The notes: generated by a model not told the origin, from the letters alone. Counted from the first letter of the stretch, positions 1 through 7,493 are shown. The stretch is 30,049 nt of DNA from Agromyces sp. (GCA_031178025.1 JAPSJU010000002.1:1-30049), one strand, 5' to 3'. Numbers and translations are program-made.

Positions 1-108
1 GATCACGCCACGGGCGGCGACGGCGAGTGCGAAGCACACCTGGTTCTCGAGGGCGAGCAGGTCGTCGGCCGCCGCCGTGGCGGCGCGGGTCGAAGCGGTC
101 TCGTCCAT
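1..108 (-). CDS. MarR-family transcriptional regulator, N-terminus only (runs off left edge)
   Basis: The reading frame opens at an ATG at 106-108 on the minus strand and stays open to base 1, giving 36 residues. After an alanine-rich lead (MDETASTRAATAAADD) comes LENQVCFALAVAARGVI, which resembles the first helix of OhrR/MarR proteins (LxxQ-CFAL-x-A-S/A-R). The winged helix-turn-helix lies outside the window, so neither the ligand nor redox cysteines can be judged; the Cys in QVCFAL occupies the place of the reactive Cys of OhrR-type sensors. The start is preceded by CATACT (a possible -10) and GGAG close to the ATG. A perfect 12-bp palindrome lies 28 bp upstream. The assignment rests on a short stretch and is moderately sure. 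Confidence 0.62.
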   Translation of the reverse strand, partial: MDETASTRAATAAADDLLALENQVCFALAVAARGVI

Positions 109-136
109 GGCTCCAGTATGCATCGCGGTCGAATGG

Positions 137-148
137 TTCGTGCACGAA
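137..148. promoter_or_regulatory. 12-bp perfect palindrome upstream of the MarR gene
   Basis: TTCGTGCACGAA reads identically on both strands and lies 28 bp upstream of the MarR-type start codon, in the 89-bp gap between that gene and the GIY-YIG gene. MarR proteins usually bind inverted repeats at their own promoters, so an autoregulatory operator is a reasonable inference. One palindrome in GC-rich DNA is weak evidence on its own. Confidence 0.3.
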
Positions 149-197
149 TCGCATCGCCGTCCCGGCTCCTGCTTCAGCTCCGGCTTCGGCTTCGGCC

Positions 198-764
198 TCA
201 GGCGAGTATCGCGAGCCGACGGCTGATCCAGCGCGCGTACTCGACCCACGGGTCGTCGATCCCCGCTCGGAGCTCGGCGACGTGCTCCGTCAGCGCGTCA
301 TGCAGGGCGAACCACTCGGTCCGCGGGAACCGGTGCGCGCCGAACTGGCGGTGCCGACGCTGCTCGAGGGCTCGTCCGCCGCGTTCGAAGGCGAGCACCT
401 CCTCGTGGGGGATGCTCGCAAGCCGCAGTCGGGGGTTCGCCGACGTTCCGATCTTCACCTGGTCGCGATATCGCACGTAGTAGACGACCTCCACCCTGGG
501 CAGCGCGAGCTCGCCGTCCGGCACGTCGCCGAGCCGCCACTCGCACTCGGCGCACGCCCAGCCCGAGGGGTAGCGCACCCCGACGCGACACCCGCAGGCG
601 AGACACGCTCGCGGCGCGAGGTCGACCACGCCGGATTCGCGGGTCACCCAGTCGGACGCGACGAGGAGGTGCTCACGGCACAGCGGCAGCGGCGCGCCCT
701 CGGCCGTCGCGGCGGGGCATCGCGCCTCGTCGTCGAGCATGATGACGCATCGCGTTCCGCCCAT
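198..764 (-). CDS. GIY-YIG nuclease-fold protein (T5orf172/Mug113-like) with cysteine clusters
   Basis: This encodes 188 residues. The C-terminal half carries a shortened GIY-YIG core: YYVRYRDQVKIGTS at about 95-108 (YYV and KIG in place of GIY and YIG), followed by NPRLRLAS with the conserved arginines. Next come ALEQRRHRQFGAHRFPRTEWF at about 132-152, containing the expected glutamate and the family's E-x2-HxxF-type and R-x-EWF-type signatures. The N-terminal half has two possible metal sites: C6, C16, C29 and H32, then a zinc-ribbon-like C54-x2-C57 with C71-x2-C74. Such proteins are thought to be DNA-acting, but no substrate can be named. It sits upstream of the MarR gene on the same strand with an 89-bp gap, too far for obvious coupling. 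The ATG at 762-764 is the first good start. Confidence 0.72.
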   Translation of the reverse strand: MGGTRCVIMLDDEARCPAATAEGAPLPLCREHLLVASDWVTRESGVVDLAPRACLACGCRVGVRYPSGWACAECEWRLGDVPDGELALPRVEVVYYVRYRDQVKIGTSANPRLRLASIPHEEVLAFERGGRALEQRRHRQFGAHRFPRTEWFALHDALTEHVAELRAGIDDPWVEYARWISRRLAILA

Positions 765-869
765 TGATGCAGGGTAGCCCGGGCTGCCGACAGCGCACCG
801 CGGGGACGACGCGCACGCACGCCGACGGGATCGGGCGTCAAGCCCCTGTTCCGCGCCGTCCCGTGCTCG

Positions 870-875
870 TACCGT
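870..875 (+). promoter_or_regulatory. -10 element giving a likely leaderless transcript
   Basis: TACCGT fits the actinobacterial TANNNT -10 pattern and is followed by exactly six bases (CGCAGC) before the ATG at 882. That spacing places the transcription start on or next to the start codon, and there is no Shine-Dalgarno sequence. No convincing -35 is visible. It would serve the membrane protein and the P450 together. Confidence 0.45.
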
Positions 876-881
876 CGCAGC

Positions 882-1145
882 ATGGATGACGAGGGGATTC
901 GTTCAGGACCGGTGCGGCGGGGCGTGTACCTGACGGTCGGCGGGATACTCACGCTGCTCGGCCTCGCGGGCGTGGCCGTCTACGCGTTCACGCCGCGCAG
1001 CACGCCCGTCGAGGGCGATGCGCAGGCGGATGCGGCGTGGCAGTCGACGATCATCATCGGCTCGGCCGTCGCGCTCGGCGTGGGAGTGCTGCTCCTCATG
1101 CTCGCGCTCGTCGCGTCGATGCGGGCGCACCGACCAGACCGCTGA
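882..1145 (+). CDS. Small two-helix membrane protein, unknown function
   Basis: This encodes 87 residues. A short charged N-terminus (MDDEGIRSGPVRRG) is followed by a first hydrophobic helix at about 15-37 (VYLTVGGILTLLGLAGVAVYAF). A polar loop of about 16 residues (PRSTPVEGDAQADAAW) comes next, then a second helix at about 54-79 (STIIIGSAVALGVGVLLLMLALVA), and a basic tail (RAHRPDR). I recognise no family. Its TGA shares one base with the ATG of the following P450 (TGATG), so the two are probably translated from one message by coupling. It could be a membrane partner of the P450, but nothing in the sequence proves that. The start is supported by the TACCGT element six bases upstream. Confidence 0.7.
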   Translation: MDDEGIRSGPVRRGVYLTVGGILTLLGLAGVAVYAFTPRSTPVEGDAQADAAWQSTIIIGSAVALGVGVLLLMLALVASMRAHRPDR

Positions 1146-2437
1146 TGGACGCGGCCCCGAGCGGCTCCGGCGCCGGCGGCATCCCCCGGCTGCCGGAGCT
1201 CGACAGCACGGCCGGATTCCTCGCCGACGGCTACGAGTTCGGGCGCCGGCGATTCACGCAGCTCGGCACCGATGCGTTCCGCACCAGGCTGATGGGGCGG
1301 CCGGTCACGGTGATCTTCGGCGCCGCCGCGTCCCGCCGTTTCGGCGACGGCCGGCACTTCTCCCGGGAGCGTGCCCTCCCGTCGACCGTGCAGCACCTGC
1401 TGCAGGACGTCGGCAGCGTGCAGACGCTCCAGGACGGCGCGCACCACCATCGCAAGTCCCTGTTCATCGAGGTGCTGCAGCCCGCGCAGCTCGCACGGCT
1501 GAAGGATCGCTTCGCCGAGGAGTGGTGGGAGGTGCGCGCCCGGGCCGACGGATCGCCGATCAGCGTGCCGGATGCGTCGGCGGTCGCACTCACTCGTGCG
1601 GCGCTCGCGTGGTGCGGCCTGCCGGTCCACCACGTCGACACCGCGCGCCTCAGCCGATACCTCGTATCGATGTTCGAGAACGCCGCTCGGGTCGGGCCCG
1701 CGCACTGGCAGGCCCGAGCCCGTCGCCGGCGAACCGAGCGCTGGGCGCGGGAGGCGATCGAGCTGGTCAGATCCGGCGGTCTGCGCGTGGCCGAGGACGC
1801 GCCTGTCGCGGTGCTGGCCGGGCACGCGGATGCGCCACAGCCCGGGGATGCCGGAGGGCGGCCGCTTCCCGTCGACGTCGCCGCGGTCGAGCTGCTGAAC
1901 CTGCTGCGCCCGATCGTCGCCGTGAGTCGATTCCTCGCCTTCACGGCGCTCGCGCTCATCGAGCACCCCGAGTGGCGGGTGCCGGTTCGTGAGGACGGGC
2001 ACGGCGGCGATCGGGGCCGGGTGCGCTGGTTCGTCGACGAGGTGCGCCGTACGGCGCCGTTCTTCCCCGTGGTCGGCGGCACGGCGCGGACCCCGTTCGA
2101 CTGGCACGGCGGCCGCATCGAGGCGGGTGACTGGGTGATGCTCGACCTCTGGGCGACGAACCACGATCCGCGGATCTGGGAGGACCCCGATCGCTTCGAT
2201 CCCGACCGCTTCGCCGGTTGGAGCGGCGACCCCGACACGCTCATCCCGCAGGGCGGGGGGTTCCTCGAGGAGGACCATCGTTGCCCCGGCGAGGGTGCGA
2301 CGATCGCGCTCATGAGCGAGTTCGCCACGTCGTTCGCGACTGCGCAGGTCGAGGTGCCCGAGCAGGACTTCTCGGTGGACCTGCGACGGTTCCCGGCGAT
2401 CCCCGCGGATCGGGTCCGGGTGGCGTTCCCGAGCTGA
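1145..2437 (+). CDS. CYP152-family cytochrome P450 (H2O2-dependent fatty acid peroxygenase)
   Basis: This encodes 430 residues, close to the usual CYP152 length (about 415-430). The family hydroxylates or decarboxylates fatty acids with hydrogen peroxide and needs no reductase. Its marks are visible: the ExxR-type E299-R302 (VDEVRR), the heme loop PQGGG...EEDHRCPGE with Cys380 as thiolate ligand, and helix I LLNLLRPIVAVSRFL. There R255-P256 replaces the normal acid-alcohol pair and should hold the substrate carboxylate. The residue matching Gln85 of Bacillus BSbeta (His in OleT) is Gln93 in SVQTLQDGAHHHRK, which points to hydroxylation rather than alkene formation. A proline/glycine-rich stretch at about 226-242 looks like an insertion. 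The ATG at 1145 overlaps the preceding stop; a longer frame exists upstream but runs through the membrane-protein gene. Confidence 0.92.
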   Translation: MDAAPSGSGAGGIPRLPELDSTAGFLADGYEFGRRRFTQLGTDAFRTRLMGRPVTVIFGAAASRRFGDGRHFSRERALPSTVQHLLQDVGSVQTLQDGAHHHRKSLFIEVLQPAQLARLKDRFAEEWWEVRARADGSPISVPDASAVALTRAALAWCGLPVHHVDTARLSRYLVSMFENAARVGPAHWQARARRRRTERWAREAIELVRSGGLRVAEDAPVAVLAGHADAPQPGDAGGRPLPVDVAAVELLNLLRPIVAVSRFLAFTALALIEHPEWRVPVREDGHGGDRGRVRWFVDEVRRTAPFFPVVGGTARTPFDWHGGRIEAGDWVMLDLWATNHDPRIWEDPDRFDPDRFAGWSGDPDTLIPQGGGFLEEDHRCPGEGATIALMSEFATSFATAQVEVPEQDFSVDLRRFPAIPADRVRVAFPS

Positions 2438-2492
2438 GTGCCGGTCGGTAGGCTCGAAGCCGGACATGGGACGAGGGCGGCGGAGGTGGCTG

Positions 2493-3152
2493 ATGCGGCG
2501 CTTCTTCCGTCGGCGTGCGGGCTCGAAGTTCGCGCCCTTCGACCGCACCGCCCTGCCCCAGGCGGAGCCCCTGACCTTCGAGGAGTCCTTCGCCGAGGGC
2601 CTGCTCGTCGCGGAGTCCGCCGCTCGCATGGCCCTGAAGAATCGCATCATCGTCATGGCGCTGCGCGGCGACGAGCCCTTCGATCCCGACCGCGCCGCGG
2701 CCGCGGCGAGGGAAGTGCTGCACGAGCTCGTGCAGGAGATGAACCAGGTCGCCGAGTGGTCGGCGGCCGAGCGGGAGACGGCGGCCCAGCGCGAAGGCCG
2801 GTCCGCACATCAGCACGACTACCACCGGGCCGACGCCTGGAACCTGCGGCTGCGCGAACGCATCAACGCGGCCGTGTCGCAGCGGCTCCTGGAGCTCCGC
2901 GGCGACGCCGAGTACCTGGCGGCCTTCGCCGAGCGCGCACGCCAGGACGCGTGGGCCGAGATCGCCGGCGTCATCGATCAGCGACTCGCTCGTGAGTGGC
3001 CCGAGATCGAGCTCGACGAGGCCTATGAGCGAGAGCGCGATTCGCGCATGCGGGGGCTCGAGCTCGACCTCGCGCAGGAGCTCGCCGAGGTGCGCCGCCG
3101 CCGCGAGGAGCGTGACGAGCTCGACGACGCGTTCGGCGCCTGGAGCGGGTGA
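2493..3152 (+). CDS. Conserved hypothetical protein, charged and helical
   Basis: This encodes 219 residues from the ATG at 2493, chosen because GGAGG lies six bases upstream. An in-frame ATG at 2466 would add nine basic residues but has no ribosome binding site, and it lies only about 11 bases after a possible -10 (TAGGCT, 2449-2454). The protein opens with a basic patch (MRRFFRRRAGSKF). A fairly conserved-looking core follows (ALPQAEPLTFEESFAEGLLVAESAARMALKNRIIVMALRGDEPFD), and the rest is long, highly charged helix ending in an Arg/Glu-rich possible coiled coil (ELAEVRRRREERDELDD). No signal peptide, membrane helix or catalytic motif is visible. I recall similar actinobacterial proteins of unknown function; no role is assigned. 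Confidence 0.75.
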   Translation: MRRFFRRRAGSKFAPFDRTALPQAEPLTFEESFAEGLLVAESAARMALKNRIIVMALRGDEPFDPDRAAAAAREVLHELVQEMNQVAEWSAAERETAAQREGRSAHQHDYHRADAWNLRLRERINAAVSQRLLELRGDAEYLAAFAERARQDAWAEIAGVIDQRLAREWPEIELDEAYERERDSRMRGLELDLAQELAEVRRRREERDELDDAFGAWSG

Positions 3153-3232
3153 CGCTCGGGCTCCGGCACAGCCGCGCACCCACACGGGGGGCACGCCGCG
3201 ACCGCGGAGGAGGGAACGTCGTCGCGCGCCGC

Positions 3233-3238
3233 TAGCGT
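3233..3238 (+). promoter_or_regulatory. -10 element of a likely leaderless promoter
   Basis: TAGCGT (TANNNT class) is followed by six bases (GGAGGC) and then the ATG at 3245. GGAGG is too close to the ATG to be a normal ribosome binding site, so a leaderless transcript is the simpler reading. No -35 is evident. Confidence 0.4.
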
Positions 3239-3244
3239 GGAGGC

Positions 3245-3856
3245 ATGGATCGACAGCGTGTGGACTGGGCGGCGGGACGATGGAGCCGGGAGCCCGTCCG
3301 CACCCGACTCGACGGCGAGGCGCTCGTGGTCACGGCGTTCGAGGGCAGCGACCTCTGGCGCACGACGCACTACGGGTTCGTCCATGACGACGGCCATGCC
3401 CTGCTCGGGGAGTGGCCCGCGGATGCCGCCGTCGAGGTCACCTTCGACTCGTCGAGCCTCACCGGCCTCTACGACCAGGCCGGCGTGCTGCTCCACGCGG
3501 GCCCGGATCGATGGGTCAAGGCCGGACTGGAGCTCTCGGACGGCGTGCTGCACCTCGGCGCGGTCGTCACGAACGGCGTCTCGGACTGGTCGATGGCCCC
3601 GGTGCCCGACTGGGCCGGACGACGGGTGACGGTCCGGGCGAGCCGTGGTGGGGTCGCCGGCGACGCGATCACCGTGCGCGCGCGTTCCGAGGCGAGCGGA
3701 TGGCGCACCGTTCGGGTCGCGCCGTTCACGGCCGGCGAGGCATCCGCGGGCCCTCTCGTCTGCGCGCCGATGCGCGGCGACCTCGAGGTGCGCTTCACGG
3801 AGTGGGCACTGGCGCCGGCCGACCGCGAGCTGCATGAGGATCCGCCGCTCGACTGA
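3245..3856 (+). CDS. DUF1349 domain protein (concanavalin A-like fold)
   Basis: This encodes 203 residues, a single DUF1349 domain of normal size. Family hallmarks are visible in order: SDLWRTTHYGFVHDDGHAL at about 35-53, LYDQAGVLLHAGPDRWVKAGLELSDG at about 75-100, HLGAVVTNGVSDWS at about 103-116, then VRASRGG and VRFTEWAL near the end. The family adopts a beta-sandwich like concanavalin A-type lectins and is related to yeast YBL085C-type 'regulation of enolase' proteins. No enzymatic role is established, and a carbohydrate-binding function is only a guess from the fold. There is no signal peptide, so it is probably cytoplasmic. It is transcribed alone and ends in a hairpin that includes the stop codon. 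Confidence 0.88.
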   Translation: MDRQRVDWAAGRWSREPVRTRLDGEALVVTAFEGSDLWRTTHYGFVHDDGHALLGEWPADAAVEVTFDSSSLTGLYDQAGVLLHAGPDRWVKAGLELSDGVLHLGAVVTNGVSDWSMAPVPDWAGRRVTVRASRGGVAGDAITVRARSEASGWRTVRVAPFTAGEASAGPLVCAPMRGDLEVRFTEWALAPADRELHEDPPLD

Positions 3857-3867
3857 ACGGCGGATCC
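3838..3867 (+). terminator. Hairpin terminator spanning the DUF1349 stop codon
   Basis: A perfect 10-bp stem, GGATCCGCCG (3838-3847) with CGGCGGATCC (3858-3867), encloses a 10-base loop holding the TGA at 3854-3856. There is no U-tract, as is usual in actinobacteria. It lies between convergent genes and could act in both directions. Confidence 0.6.
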
Positions 3868-3888
3868 GTCGGGAGCACGCGGCTCGAC

Positions 3889-5208
3889 TCAGCCCGCCGG
3901 CGCGATGTTGTGGTTCTGCCGGAACACGTTGTGCGGGTCGAACTGCGACTTGACCCGGCGCAGGCGCTGGAGCGTGTCCGGCGGATACATCGCCTCGATG
4001 ACGTGGTCGCCCTGCTCGACCGAGAAGTTGCCGTAGACGCCGCTCGTGAAGGCCATGGCGGCGTCGCTGCCGGCCTTCGCCGCGGCGACCTGCTCGGCCG
4101 TCGCGTCGGCGGGCAACGCGCCGTTGACCATGAGGAGCGCTTCCGCCTGGCGGTGCGCGATCGCCGTGGCCTCGGGATCGACGCGGGAGAACGCGCCGCC
4201 GAGCGCCCGCAGCAGGATCATCGTCGGCACCTCGCGGTCGTATGCCGCGGCGACGGCGTCGAGCGCCGCATCGGAGAGCTCGGGCACGAAGCCGTTGCCG
4301 CCGACGAGGAGGAACGGCGGGCGCCCGGGAGGGGCGTCGTCGAGCAGCTCGCCGTAGGCCATGGGCTCGAGGTCGACCGTGGTGACCGACGGAAGCGAGA
4401 GCAGCGGTTCGAGGAGACGCCGGAGCTCCTCCTCCGTGCCTCGGAGGGCGACGCCGAGCTGCGGCCCGACCGGCATCTCGGGAGCGAACGGCGGCATGAC
4501 GACGAGCGTCGAGTTGAGCCGCTCGGGACCGGCGCGCATGACGTCGCGCCACGCACGGAGCACCGCCGGCACGTCGGACTGGTCGAAGTGCACCTGCCCG
4601 CCGACGAGGGGGTCGACGGGGAACGCCTGGAAGACGAACTTCGTGACGACGCCGAAGTTGCCGCCGCCCCCGCGGAGCGCCCAGAACAGCTCGGGATGCG
4701 ACTCGGCGTCGACCGTGAGCACCTCGCCGGTCGCCGTGACCAGCTCTGCGCCGCGGAGCGCGTCGACCGTCAGGCCCTGCTCGCGCACGAACCAGCCGAT
4801 GCCTCCGCCGAGGGCGAGGCCGCCCACGCCCACGTCGCGCGTGTCGCCCGAGCTGATGCCCACGCCGTGCGGGGCGAGCGCCGCGGCGACGTCGCCCCAG
4901 CGGGCCCCGCCGCCGACGGTCACGAGCCCGTCGTCACCGACCTCGATGGACGTGAACTCCGCGAGGTCGACGACGAGACCGCCGCTGACCGGCATCGAGC
5001 CGTGGCCGCCGCTGCGGACGGCGACGGGGAATCCGCCGGCCGCGGCAGCCGCGACGGCGATCGCCGCCTCCTCTGCGGTGCGGGGCCTGACGACCGCGTC
5101 GGGCTCGCCCACGCCCGCGAACACGGTGCGGCCGGCGTCGTACTCGGTGGTGCCCGGTCCGTGCGCCCGGCCGGGGATGCGCTCGCTGAGTTCGGAGAGA
5201 AGGGTCAT
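3889..5208 (-). CDS. FAD-dependent oxidoreductase, berberine bridge enzyme-like
   Basis: This encodes 439 residues. The PCMH-type FAD-binding domain fills about residues 25-205: VVRPRTAEEAAIAV, then PVAVRSGGHG with His69 as the expected site of covalent FAD attachment, then VGVGGLALGGGIGWFVREQGL and LFWALRGGGGNFGVVT. The C-terminus ends in the BBE motif (FDPHNVFRQNHNIAP), which closes over the flavin. Many BBE-like oxidases attach FAD also through a Cys in a GxCxxVGVGG context; here the segment reads SSGDTRDVGVGG, so only single attachment is expected. These enzymes oxidise alcohols, sugars or alkaloids with O2; the substrate cannot be read. There is no signal peptide. The ATG at 5206-5208 starts MTLLSELSERIPG; the frame extends further upstream without similarity. 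An inverted repeat lies directly before the start. Confidence 0.88.
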   Translation of the reverse strand: MTLLSELSERIPGRAHGPGTTEYDAGRTVFAGVGEPDAVVRPRTAEEAAIAVAAAAAGGFPVAVRSGGHGSMPVSGGLVVDLAEFTSIEVGDDGLVTVGGGARWGDVAAALAPHGVGISSGDTRDVGVGGLALGGGIGWFVREQGLTVDALRGAELVTATGEVLTVDAESHPELFWALRGGGGNFGVVTKFVFQAFPVDPLVGGQVHFDQSDVPAVLRAWRDVMRAGPERLNSTLVVMPPFAPEMPVGPQLGVALRGTEEELRRLLEPLLSLPSVTTVDLEPMAYGELLDDAPPGRPPFLLVGGNGFVPELSDAALDAVAAAYDREVPTMILLRALGGAFSRVDPEATAIAHRQAEALLMVNGALPADATAEQVAAAKAGSDAAMAFTSGVYGNFSVEQGDHVIEAMYPPDTLQRLRRVKSQFDPHNVFRQNHNIAPAG

Positions 5209-5209
5209 T

Positions 5210-5225
5210 GCTGCAGTCTTGCAGC
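5210..5225. promoter_or_regulatory. Inverted repeat adjoining the oxidoreductase start codon
   Basis: GCTGCA-GTCT-TGCAGC is a perfect 6-4-6 inverted repeat that begins one base beyond the ATG of the FAD oxidoreductase. It occupies the place of the ribosome binding site, where no Shine-Dalgarno sequence is visible. It may be an operator or an RNA hairpin that masks the start; the regulator is unknown. Confidence 0.4.
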
Positions 5226-5312
5226 GGCTCCCGACATCATCGGCGAAGCACGCGGAGTCGCCACGCGCCTCGTCCATGGCACCGTGGTCCGACGACGAGC
5301 GCGGGGCCCACG

Positions 5313-7487
5313 CTACTCGCCGCTCGGGTGCGCCTGCGCCCGGTCGATCACCCAGGCGTAGGCGAACGCGCGCTCGCGCCAGGCCGAATAGCGACCCGAC
5401 ACGCCGCCGTGCCCGGCGGCCATCTCGATCTTGAGCAGCGGATCGGCGCCGGCCTCGCGGAGACGAGCGACCCACTTCGCGGGCTCCACGTAGAGCACGC
5501 GCGTGTCGTTGAGCGAGGTGATCGCCAGGATCGGCGGGTAGTGCGCGCCATGGGCACCGTCGTGCACGTTCTCGATGGGCGAGTACGACTTCATGTACGC
5601 GTAGACCTCTGGGTCCTCGAGCGGGTTGCCCCATTCGTCCCACTCGATGACCGTGAGCGGCAGCTCGGGGTCGAGCATCGAGGTGAGCGGGTCGACGAAC
5701 GGCACCTCGGCGAGGATGCCCGAGAAGTGGCGCGGGGCGAGGTTCGCGACGGCGCCCATGAGCAGTCCGCCCGCGCTGCCGCCCTGCGCCACGAGGCGGT
5801 CGGGGGCGGTGATGTCGTTGTCGATGAGATGCCGGGCGGCCGCCACGAAATCGGTGAAGGTGTTGCGCTTGTGCAGCTTCTTCCCGTGCTCGTACCAGAG
5901 CCGCCCCATCTCACCGCCGCCGCGCACGTGCGCGACGGCGAAGATCATGCCCCGATCGAGCAGCGAGAGTCGCGGAATGGCGAAGCCCGGATCGATCGCG
6001 TGCTCGTAGGCGCCGTACCCGTAGAGCAGCGTGGGTGCCGGCGTGCCGAGGTCGACGAGGTCGTGCCGGTACACGAGCGACACCGGGATGCGCGTGCCGT
6101 CGGCGGCCGTGGCCCACTCGCGGCGCTGGGCGTACCGGGTCTGGTCGAAGCCGCCCAGCACGGGCTGCCGCTTGCGCAGTCGGCGCTCGCCCGTGGCGAT
6201 GTCCACGTCGTAGACCGTGGAGGGCGTGACGAAGCTCGTGTACCCGATCCGCAGGGTCGGCTGTTCCCACGCGGGGTTCGAGCCGACGCCGACCGAGCAG
6301 ATCGCCTCGTCGAAGACGAGTTCGTGCAGGGTGTCGTCGGCGGTCGCATCCGCGGGCAGGCCCTGCGGCGGCACCTTCGCGACCGCGAGGCGCGGCAGGC
6401 CTTCCCGGCGATACTGCACGGCGACGAAATCGCGGAACGCGTCGACGCTCTCGAGGCGCACGGCGGGGTCGTGCGGCAGCAGCATCCGCCGGGGTCCCTG
6501 CGGGTCGGATGCCGCGACGCTCACGAGCTCGAAGTTCACGGCGCCGTCGTTGTGCACGATGAGCAGGCGGTCCCTGCCGCCCGCGACGACGTGCTCGACG
6601 TCGTACTCGACGCCGTCCTTGCGCGGCCACACCACCCGGAACTCGCCGGCAGGGTCAGCGGTGTCGAGCAGCCACGTCTCGCTCGTGACGTTCGAGCCGG
6701 CCTCGATGAGCAGGAACCTCCGGCTGCGTGTGAGCCCGACGCCGAGCCAGAACCGCTCGTCGGGCTCGTGGAAGACGGAGACGTCGTCGGATGCCGGGGT
6801 GCCGACCTCGTGCCGCCAGATCGTGTCCGGCCGCCAGGACTCGTCGACCGTCGCGTAGTAGAGGTATCGTCCGCTGGGGTCGAAGACCGCCCCGGCGGCG
6901 GTGCCCTCGATCACGTCGGTGTACGCGCGATCGGTGCCGTCGACCGCGCGCAGCCGGATCGTGTACCGCTCGTCGCCATCGGTGTCGATCGCGTACAGCA
7001 TGGTCGCGCCGTCGCTCGTCACGTCGAAGCTGCCGAGCGAGTAGAACTCGCGGCCCTCGGCCTCGAGGTTGTCGTCGAGGAGCACCTGCTCACCGGGCAG
7101 TGCCTCGTACGCGGCATCCGTCAGCTCATCGCCGGTGGTCTCCGGCAGCACCGGCGGCTCCCAGTCGTCGGGGGAGGTGACGGGGGCGCGGCAGTGGATG
7201 CCGTACTGCCTGCCCTCGACCGTGCGCGTGAAGTACCACCAGTCGCCCTCCCGCGTGGGGACGCTCAGGTCGGTCTCCTTGGTGCGGTCCCTGATCTCCT
7301 CGAAGAGCTGCTCCTGCAGGATCGCGAGGTGCTCGGTCCGCGCCTTGGTGTACGCGTTCTCCTCATGCAGGTGGGCGAGGACGGCGGGGTCGTCCTTCGC
7401 GCGGAGCCATTCGTAGTCGTCCACGACGACGTCACCGTGGTGCACGCGTCGAGTCGGTCGCTTCTCGGTTCGGGGCGGAGTCAGCAC
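5313..7487 (-). CDS. ptrB: Prolyl oligopeptidase-family S9 peptidase, oligopeptidase B type
   Basis: This encodes 724 residues, in the size range of oligopeptidase B (about 690-720). The N-terminal part (about 1-430) is the beta-propeller that limits access to peptides; it begins with the typical PPRTEKRPTRRVHHGDVVVDDYEWLR. The C-terminal alpha/beta-hydrolase domain carries the triad: Ser571 in GGSAGG, Asp661 in SLNDTRVLYVEPAKW and His693 in AAGHGG. The stretch RGGGEMGRLWYEHGKKLHKRNTFTDF also matches the family. Oligopeptidase B cuts short peptides after Lys or Arg in the cytoplasm, and no signal peptide is present. The GTG start lies six bases after a TAGCGT -10, suggesting a leaderless message. 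The FAD oxidoreductase follows 104 bp downstream on the same strand. Confidence 0.94.
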   Translation of the reverse strand: MLTPPRTEKRPTRRVHHGDVVVDDYEWLRAKDDPAVLAHLHEENAYTKARTEHLAILQEQLFEEIRDRTKETDLSVPTREGDWWYFTRTVEGRQYGIHCRAPVTSPDDWEPPVLPETTGDELTDAAYEALPGEQVLLDDNLEAEGREFYSLGSFDVTSDGATMLYAIDTDGDERYTIRLRAVDGTDRAYTDVIEGTAAGAVFDPSGRYLYYATVDESWRPDTIWRHEVGTPASDDVSVFHEPDERFWLGVGLTRSRRFLLIEAGSNVTSETWLLDTADPAGEFRVVWPRKDGVEYDVEHVVAGGRDRLLIVHNDGAVNFELVSVAASDPQGPRRMLLPHDPAVRLESVDAFRDFVAVQYRREGLPRLAVAKVPPQGLPADATADDTLHELVFDEAICSVGVGSNPAWEQPTLRIGYTSFVTPSTVYDVDIATGERRLRKRQPVLGGFDQTRYAQRREWATAADGTRIPVSLVYRHDLVDLGTPAPTLLYGYGAYEHAIDPGFAIPRLSLLDRGMIFAVAHVRGGGEMGRLWYEHGKKLHKRNTFTDFVAAARHLIDNDITAPDRLVAQGGSAGGLLMGAVANLAPRHFSGILAEVPFVDPLTSMLDPELPLTVIEWDEWGNPLEDPEVYAYMKSYSPIENVHDGAHGAHYPPILAITSLNDTRVLYVEPAKWVARLREAGADPLLKIEMAAGHGGVSGRYSAWRERAFAYAWVIDRAQAHPSGE

Positions 7488-7493
7488 GGTTCC

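Noticed and set aside
980..2656. A 558-codon open frame on the minus strand opposite the P450 gene.
   Set aside because: It is low-complexity, rich in Arg, Pro and Gly with no domain, and covers a well-supported CYP152 gene. Such frames are common in DNA of this GC content.
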